NCBI GenBank assembly: GCA_963721345.1
Contig: CAVRIT010000001.1
Coordinates: 2,170,001 to 2,234,000, forward strand
Direction: 5' to 3'
DNA from: JACDAN01 sp963721345
Lineage (GTDB): Bacteria > Actinomycetota > Thermoleophilia > Gaiellales > Gaiellaceae
DNA length: 64,000 nt
Below are positions 58,240 through 64,000 of this stretch, one piece after another (positions within the stretch are counted from its first letter, which is position 1; each line of letters opens with the position of its first letter). A program made the translations under genes and the position numbers. The notes beneath the pieces are model-generated. The model did no database searches and had not been told where the DNA came from. It saw nothing but the letters and a program-made list of their open reading frames with translations.

Positions 58240-58909
58240 GCACGGCGAACGGGTCGGTCACCTCCAGCTCCTGACTCCTGAACCGGAAGACGTCGGCGGG
58301 TCGTCCACCGGTCTTCCCCGGTTCCCGTTTCGACCCCGTCCGCTCGAGCACGCCGCGACGCAGCAGCACCCGCTGGAGGTTCGTGGCAGAGACCTCGCGG
58401 CCGAGCGCCGCCTCGTAGATCGTTCGGAGCTCCGAGAGCGTGAACTCGGGCGGCGCAAGCGCGAACGCGATGTTCGTGTAGCTCAGCTTCGCCCGTAGAC
58501 GCTGCAGGCCAGTTCCGACGATCTCGCCATGGTCGAATGCAGCCGAGGGGAGCGAGGCGACGCGATGCCACGCGGTGTCCGTTGGAAGGCCCGGGTCCTG
58601 GCCGGCGGGGACGAGGCCGAGGTAGGCGGTCGCGAGCTCCCACGTCCTCGGGTTGCGTGCGGGCTCGCTGCGCGTCTCGAGCTGCTCGAGATGTGCGAGC
58701 TCTCTGACGTCGACCTTCTCCGCCAGATGGCGGCGGATCGACGACTCCAGCGTCTCGTCAGCCTCCAACGCGCCCCCCGGAAGGGCCCAGCTCCCGCGGA
58801 ACGGCTCCCGTGCGCGCTCCCACATCAGCACCTGCAGCGCCGCGTCGCGCACCTGGAAGACAACGGCGAGTGCGACGTGCGCCGGTGTCGGGGCACTAGA
58901 CTTCGCCAC
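58223..58909 (-). CDS. NrtR-like Nudix regulator
   Basis: A 228-residue protein with an N-terminal Nudix domain and C-terminal winged HTH. The Nudix box is GGALEADETLESSIRRHLAE, in which the usual REXXEE core is replaced by SSIRRHLAE-like sequence, so hydrolysis may be lost. The C-terminal region has FTLSELRTIYEAALGREVSA, NLQRVLLRRGVLERTG and TGGRPADVFRF, as in NrtR repressors of NAD metabolism that bind ADP-ribose. Start is GTG 58909, 5 bp from the divergent BMP gene, so promoters overlap. Its end overlaps the GGDEF gene by 17 bp. Confidence 0.85.
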   Translation of the reverse strand: MAKSSAPTPAHVALAVVFQVRDAALQVLMWERAREPFRGSWALPGGALEADETLESSIRRHLAEKVDVRELAHLEQLETRSEPARNPRTWELATAYLGLVPAGQDPGLPTDTAWHRVASLPSAAFDHGEIVGTGLQRLRAKLSYTNIAFALAPPEFTLSELRTIYEAALGREVSATNLQRVLLRRGVLERTGSKREPGKTGGRPADVFRFRSQELEVTDPFAVLKPRE

Positions 58910-58914
58910 CAGGT

Positions 58915-59937
58915 TTGAGACTACCAAGCAAAAACCTCCTGATCGTGGCTCTCCTGGCGCTCGCCGGCTGTGGCGGCGACGACAACGGCGGTGCCTCGGG
59001 GACGACCACCGAGGGCGAGGACGACGTCCGGGTCGCACTCGTTACGGACGTCGGCCAGCTCAACGACCGCGGCTTCAACCAGCTCGCGTACCAGGGGCTC
59101 AAGCGCGCCGAGAAGGAGCTCGGGATCCAGGTGCGCGTCGTCGAGTCGGCCAAGGCCGCCGACTACGTCCCGAATTACGCCGCGCTCGTCCGGCAGCGCT
59201 ACGACCTGATCATCGGCGTCGGCTTCGCCCAGGGCGATGCGATCGACACGGCGGCGACGCAGCATCCCGAAACGAAGTTCGCGATCGTCGACGTCGACCA
59301 GTCCGGGCTGAAGCATAAGCCGGCCAACGTCGTCGGGCTCCTGTTCAAGGAGGAGCAGGTGGGCTACCTCGCCGGCTACCTCGCCGGGCTCGCGCAGAAA
59401 CGGACCGGCGGGAAGCCGGTGGTGAGCTCGGTCGGCGGCTACAAGGAGCCGCCGGTCGACCGCTTCATCGCCGGCTACCAGGCCGGGGTGAAGCAGGCGA
59501 ATCCGGCCGTGCAGACGCTGAACGCGTACTCGAACGACTGGGACGACCAGGCGAAGTGCAAGGAGATCGCGCTGTCGCAGATCGCACGCGGCTCGCAGGT
59601 CGTCTTCCAGGTCGCGGGCGGCTGCGGCCTCGGCGCGCTCACCGCCGCGAAGGAGAAGAGCGTCTGGGGGATCGGCGTGGACGCCGACCAGTCGTTCCTC
59701 GGCGACCACGTGTTGAGCAGCGCGCTGAAGCGCGTCGACGCGGCGGTGTTCGAGACGATCCAGTCGGTCGTGGAGGACGAGTGGCAGGGCGGGCGCAACC
59801 TCACGTTCGGCCTCGAGGAGGAAGGCGTCGGCCTGGGGAAGGTCAGCGCCGAGGTGCCGCAGGAGGACCTGGCGGCGCTCGAGCGCGTGACCGAGCGGAT
59901 CAAGGCGGGGGACATCACGATCCCCCGAACGCTCTAG
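58915..59937 (+). CDS. BMP-family (PnrA/Med-like) substrate-binding lipoprotein
   Basis: A 340-residue exported lipoprotein; the lipobox is LALAGC. The basic membrane protein family shows ALVTDVGQLNDRGFNQLAYQ, YDLIIGVGFAQGDAID, VGYLAGYLAGL, NDWDDQAKCKEIALSQI and WGIGVDADQSFLGDHVL. Most bind nucleosides for an ABC transporter, but no transporter gene is next to it. TTG 58915 is the likely start, 5 bp from the divergent regulator. It ends at CTAG shared with the convergent MoaD-like gene stop. Confidence 0.92.
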   Translation: MRLPSKNLLIVALLALAGCGGDDNGGASGTTTEGEDDVRVALVTDVGQLNDRGFNQLAYQGLKRAEKELGIQVRVVESAKAADYVPNYAALVRQRYDLIIGVGFAQGDAIDTAATQHPETKFAIVDVDQSGLKHKPANVVGLLFKEEQVGYLAGYLAGLAQKRTGGKPVVSSVGGYKEPPVDRFIAGYQAGVKQANPAVQTLNAYSNDWDDQAKCKEIALSQIARGSQVVFQVAGGCGLGALTAAKEKSVWGIGVDADQSFLGDHVLSSALKRVDAAVFETIQSVVEDEWQGGRNLTFGLEEEGVGLGKVSAEVPQEDLAALERVTERIKAGDITIPRTL

Positions 59938-60191
59938 CCGCCGGCTACCGCCGCGATCACGCGGATCTCCGCCGCGCCGTCGAGCGAGGTGCCGAGCCCC
60001 TCGGCCCGTCGCGCGTCCTCGCCGTCCACGTAGACGTTCACCAGCCGGCGCAGCTCCCCGCGCTCGTCGATCAGCAGGTCGGCGACGGGCAGCGACCGCA
60101 GCGCGTCGCCCAGCGTCGCACCCTCGACCTCGAACTCCCGCCGGCCGCCCGCCTGCTCGGCGAGCAGCGAGGGCAATTTGACTACGACCAC
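59934..60191 (-). CDS. MoaD/ThiS-like ubiquitin-fold sulfur carrier
   Basis: An 85-residue protein with the beta-grasp fold: VVVVKLPSLLAEQAGGRREF, EGATLGDALRSLPVADLLID, LRRLVNVYVDGEDARRAEGL and a C-terminal GG (AAVAGG), the adenylation/thiocarboxylate tail of MoaD and ThiS. The GTG at 60191 overlaps the BNR gene stop by 10 nt, so the two are a translational pair. Role in molybdopterin or thiamine synthesis is not certain because no other such genes are nearby. Confidence 0.87.
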   Translation of the reverse strand: MVVVKLPSLLAEQAGGRREFEVEGATLGDALRSLPVADLLIDERGELRRLVNVYVDGEDARRAEGLGTSLDGAAEIRVIAAVAGG

Positions 60192-61237
60192 TCTCCGGCC
60201 TCGACCGAGAGCACCGGCGGCAGCTGTTGCGCGACCTCCGCCCAGCTGCGGCCGTCGTTCGACGCGAAGACCGAGCCGCTCTGCGTTCCGAAGTACACGC
60301 CTCCTGCGGAGTCGAAGGAAAAGCCTTCGCGCATCACGGCCCCCCAAGCAGGCTCCGGGAGGCCGTCCGACGCGAGTCCCCAGCTAGCTCCGCCATCCGC
60401 GGTCCGGTAGACGCCGAGCCTTCCGTCCGGCGTGACGCGATTCTCCGCGCCCTCCTCGGGAATCACGTACGCGACGTCCGGGTCTCGGGGGTCCAGCGCG
60501 AGCGGGAAGCCGAAGCCGCTCGGGAGCCCGTTCCCCTCGAGCCGCTCCCAGTTGTCGCCGCGGTCGTCGGAGCGGTAGACGCCGCAGTGGTTCTGCTGCC
60601 AGAGCCGATCGGGCCGCTCCGGATGGAGCAGGAGCTTGTGGACGCACTGCCCAAGCTCCGGAAACGGGTCGGGCATGAAGTCCGCGGCCACGCCCCGGTT
60701 CTTCGGCGTCCACGTCTCGCCGCCGTCGTCGGTCCTGAAGGTGCCGGCCGCGGAGATCGCGATGTACATCCGCTTCGGATCGGACGGGTCGAGCTGGATC
60801 GAGTGACAGCACATGCCGCCCGCGCCGGGCTGCCACTGCTCCCGCGTCGGATGCTCGAGAATTTCACGGACGACCTCGAACGACTCGCCGCCGTCGATCG
60901 AGCGGAAGAGGACGCCGGGCGTGGCGCCGAGCCAGATCTCGCCGTCCGTGCGCCCGGGCTCCACGTGCCAGGTCTCCTCGAGCTTGAGGCCGGAATCTTC
61001 GGGCAGACCGAGACCCTCTGCACGCTTCCACGTCTTCCCCGCGTCCTCCGAGCGCTGGAACGTCCCGCCGTAGACGAAGTTGTTCGCGGCCACCTGGAGG
61101 CTGCCGTCGCGAGGATCCTGGATCGCGTGGAAGACCGACCAGCCGGTGAGGAGGGGCCCATCCAGTTTCCAGCTCCCGTTGTCCCCGCGGATGAGGAAGA
61201 GGCCCTTTCTCGTTCCACAGAGGAGAAGAACAGCCAT
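60182..61237 (-). CDS. BNR/sialidase-like beta-propeller protein
   Basis: A 351-residue protein with BNR/Asp-box repeats such as SEDAGKTWKR, SIDGGESFE, RTDDGGETWTP, RSDDRGDNWER and TADGGASWGL. These form a beta-propeller seen in sialidases and in proteins of unknown function. It starts MAVLLLCGTRKGLFLIRGDN and has no signal peptide, unlike many sialidases. It is immediately upstream of and overlapping a MoaD-like gene, a pairing I have seen in other bacteria. Substrate unknown. Confidence 0.85.
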   Translation of the reverse strand: MAVLLLCGTRKGLFLIRGDNGSWKLDGPLLTGWSVFHAIQDPRDGSLQVAANNFVYGGTFQRSEDAGKTWKRAEGLGLPEDSGLKLEETWHVEPGRTDGEIWLGATPGVLFRSIDGGESFEVVREILEHPTREQWQPGAGGMCCHSIQLDPSDPKRMYIAISAAGTFRTDDGGETWTPKNRGVAADFMPDPFPELGQCVHKLLLHPERPDRLWQQNHCGVYRSDDRGDNWERLEGNGLPSGFGFPLALDPRDPDVAYVIPEEGAENRVTPDGRLGVYRTADGGASWGLASDGLPEPAWGAVMREGFSFDSAGGVYFGTQSGSVFASNDGRSWAEVAQQLPPVLSVEAGEWS

Positions 61238-61274
61238 GCCGTTAGCCTAGGCAACTCGAGACGAGGAGGGAACG

Positions 61275-61673
61275 ATGGGCAAGCTGAGCGACAACGAAGG
61301 AGCCCTGTTCGACGAGCCGCTGTATGCCGTCGCGGCGACGGTGCGTGAGGACGGTTCGCCGCAGCAGACCGTGGTCTGGGTCGAGCGTGACGGCGACGAG
61401 GTCTCGTTCAACACGGCCGAGGGACGGGCGAAGCCGAAGAACATCCGAGGGAACTCGAACGTCGGGATCCTGGTGATGGAGGACCCGTACAAGTGGGTCG
61501 CTGTCTCCGGCCCGGCGGAGATGACGACGGAGGGTGCCGACGAGCAGATCGACCGGTTGGCGAAGAAGTACCTCGACGCTGACTCCTATCCCTTTCGGAA
61601 GCCGACCGAGACCCGCGTCACGGTGCGCGTCAAGCCCGAGCGGGTGGACAGCGCCGGTCTGAACGGCGAGTAG
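61275..61673 (+). CDS. PPOX-class (F420/flavin) oxidoreductase
   Basis: A 132-residue split beta-barrel protein: LYAVAATVREDGSPQQTVVW, FNTAEGRAKPKNIRGNSNVG and DPYKWVAVSGPAEMTTEGAD. Such proteins bind flavin or F420 and reduce small molecules. GAGGAGGG lies 4-5 nt before ATG 61275. The stop shares a base with the next gene start (TAGTG), so the two are co-expressed. Confidence 0.9.
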   Translation: MGKLSDNEGALFDEPLYAVAATVREDGSPQQTVVWVERDGDEVSFNTAEGRAKPKNIRGNSNVGILVMEDPYKWVAVSGPAEMTTEGADEQIDRLAKKYLDADSYPFRKPTETRVTVRVKPERVDSAGLNGE

Positions 61674-62533
61674 TGATCCGGGAGGTCGGGCCGAGGGACG
61701 GCCTCCAGAACGAGGATCAGGTCTTTCCAACCGAGACCCGGGCGGAGCTGGTGGACAAGCTCGCCGCCGCGGGACTGCGACGCATCGAGGCGGCGAGCTT
61801 CGTCAACCCCGAGCGCGTGCCGCAGATGGCCGGGGCGGAGGAGGTCGTCGCCGCGCTCGAGCGCCGCGACGGCGTCGTCTACTCCGGTCTCGCGCTCAAC
61901 GAGCGGGGCTACGAGCGGCTGCGGGAGACCGGCCTCGGCGAGGTCAGCTTCGCGGTCGCCGCCACGGAGAGCTTTTCGCAGCGGAACGCGGGCGCCTCGG
62001 TGGAGGCCGCCCTCGGCGACGCCGAGCGGATCGTCGGCCGGGCGAAGGAGGACGGCATCCAGGCGAGCGTGACGATCTCCGTCGCCTTCGGCTGTCCTTT
62101 CGAGGGCCGCGTCGATCCGGAACGGGTCGTGGCGATCGCCGAGCGCCTGGCGGCGACGAAGCCGGACGAGCTCGTCCTCGCCGACACGATCGGCGTCGCG
62201 ACGCCGACCCAGGTACGGCAGCTCACCGAAAGGGTCGTCGCGCTCGGTGTCGCGGTCGGCGGCCACTTCCACAACACGCGGAACACGGGCTACGCGAACG
62301 CCTATGCGGCTCTGGGGTCCGGCGTGTCGAGCCTCGACTCTTCGGTCGGCGGCCTCGGCGGCTGCCCTTTCGCACCGAATGCGACCGGGAATGTCGCCAC
62401 CGAGGATCTTGTCTACCTGCTCGAGGGCGAGGGGATCGGGACCGGCATCGACCTCGATGCGCTGATCAAGGTCTCGAAGTGGCTCGAGGACCAGCTCGGC
62501 CGCCGGCTCGAGGGCTACCTGTACCGGGTCTAG
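61673..62533 (+). CDS. HMG-CoA lyase-like enzyme
   Basis: A 286-residue TIM-barrel lyase. It opens MIREVGPRDGLQNEDQVFPT, the DRE-TIM loop with the metal Asp and substrate Arg. DTIGVATP, GGHFHNTRNTGYANAYAAL (metal His-X-His) and the catalytic Cys signature GGLGGCPFAPNATGNVATED follow. Typical of hydroxymethylglutaryl-CoA lyases in leucine degradation. The N-terminus is short, starting directly at the first strand, and GTG 61673 overlaps the PPOX stop. Other actions, such as related lyases, are possible. Confidence 0.9.
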   Translation: MIREVGPRDGLQNEDQVFPTETRAELVDKLAAAGLRRIEAASFVNPERVPQMAGAEEVVAALERRDGVVYSGLALNERGYERLRETGLGEVSFAVAATESFSQRNAGASVEAALGDAERIVGRAKEDGIQASVTISVAFGCPFEGRVDPERVVAIAERLAATKPDELVLADTIGVATPTQVRQLTERVVALGVAVGGHFHNTRNTGYANAYAALGSGVSSLDSSVGGLGGCPFAPNATGNVATEDLVYLLEGEGIGTGIDLDALIKVSKWLEDQLGRRLEGYLYRV

Positions 62534-62664
62534 TCCGGGGGGAGGAGCCCGAGGCTCTCCTCGCCGTGCCAGCGCTGCTCGTCGTCGTCGTCGCGCTCCG
62601 GCTCCGACTCCTCGGGAGTCGGCTTCGACTCCGGCTCGAGCAGGTCGTCGGACGGCTCGGTCAC
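62530..62664 (-). CDS. Small acidic protein
   Basis: A 44-residue frame from GTG 62664: highly acidic, with EPSDDLLEPESKPTPEESEP and ERDDDDEQRWHGEESLGLL. Its stop overlaps that of the HMG-CoA lyase-like gene as CTAG, and it is divergent from the YyaL gene start with a 17-bp gap. No family is recognised and no ribosome binding site is obvious. Acidity and exact fit to the gap make it plausible. Confidence 0.5.
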   Translation of the reverse strand: MTEPSDDLLEPESKPTPEESEPERDDDDEQRWHGEESLGLLPPD

Positions 62665-62681
62665 GCCACTAGCCTAATCCC

Positions 62682-62803
62682 ATGAACCGGCTCGCCCAAG
62701 AGACCAGCCCCTACCTCCTGCAGCACGCTGAGGCATCGCTTGCGATGCTGACCATGGAGGCTGTGCCGGCTTTGCCGGTACAGCCGTGTGAGGCGTGCTG
62801 GAG

Positions 62804-62807
<4 letters not shown>
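62682..62807 (+). CDS. 41-codon leader ORF duplicating the start of the next gene
   Basis: The first 16 codons repeat the N-terminus of the downstream thioredoxin-domain gene (MNRLAQETSPYLLQHA). The two DNA copies (62682-62728 and 62804-62850) differ at four of 47 positions, and all four leave the amino acid or start unchanged. After residue 16 the sequence diverges, and the ORF stops in TGA overlapping the next GTG (GTGA). Two hairpins lie within it (62733-62748 and 62759-62785). It could be an upstream regulatory ORF or the remains of a tandem duplication. Confidence 0.55.

Positions 62808-64000
<1,193 letters not shown>

Noticed and set aside
62730..62803. Miniature transposon (MITE) inserted between the two copies of the YyaL N-terminus
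   Set aside because: Two hairpins are present but no terminal inverted repeats or target duplication other than the 47-bp coding copy; tandem duplication fits better.

Overview
The window is GC-rich, gene-dense DNA with many GTG and TTG starts and many 4-nt stop/start overlaps. The gene set (psp genes with htpX, RtcB, TypA, LtrA-like, DUF2277, tandem AlkZ-like winged-helix proteins, NrtR-type Nudix) suggests a member of the Actinomycetota. Thermoleophilia (Gaiellales/Solirubrobacterales-like) is my best guess from gene content and style; no rRNA is present to prove it. Coding is almost continuous and most genes are chromosomal housekeeping or envelope functions.

Layout. 1-2.4 kb: start of a YpfJ-like metallopeptidase, tRNA-Ser(UGA), serS and a cytochrome c lipoprotein. 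2.5-9.1 kb: two polytopic membrane proteins, then an envelope-stress region in which htpX-pspAB converge on pspA-pspAA-cupin. 9.1-14.6 kb: MBL-fold hydrolase, NAD-binding dehydrogenase, two tandem AlkZ-like proteins, PPK2 and LtrA-like. 14.6-19.9 kb: a peptide ABC permease and binding protein without the rest of the transporter, a divergent LysR regulator, a frameshifted AraC regulator and a secreted protein. 19.9-25.9 kb: a tightly coupled operon with a dedicated SipW-type signal peptidase, three paralogous secreted beta-type proteins, a fourth small secreted protein, a LamG protein and a diguanylate cyclase. 26.9-32.5 kb: a probable tRNA-Ala-targeted island bounded by a 46-bp direct repeat, carrying a collagen-like surface protein operon and a large LuxR regulator but no visible integrase.

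32.5-41.5 kb: FMN reductase, hydrolase and LysR; typA; AI-2E transporter (apparent frameshift); greA; beta-helix protein; GNAT; rtcB. 41.5-47.6 kb: glycoside hydrolase-like protein, a hairpin-rich noncoding stretch with a strong terminator, secreted serine protease, RDD protein, VOC protein, lysA, L,D-transpeptidase-like protein. 47.6-54.1 kb: two-component system (kinase frameshifted), HGD-repeat secreted protein, Wzy-like ligase, flippase-like protein, Zn-peptidase, LemA. 54.1-64 kb: ATP-grasp/DUF2277/hydrolase operon, a second diguanylate cyclase, NrtR-like regulator, BMP lipoprotein, MoaD-like/BNR pair, PPOX protein, HMG-CoA-lyase-like protein, and a YyaL-type thioredoxin-domain gene preceded by a duplicated leader ORF.

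The most interesting locus is 19.9-25.9 kb. SipW would process a set of exported subunits that share a signal-cleavage motif, one subunit carries a membrane anchor, one carries LamG modules, and the last gene makes cyclic di-GMP. This looks like a Bacillus tapA-sipW-tasA-type matrix module wired to c-di-GMP. Three genes (AraC, AI-2E transporter, histidine kinase) each carry a single apparent frameshift in a GC repeat or G run or nearby, so assembly error must be excluded before they are called pseudogenes.
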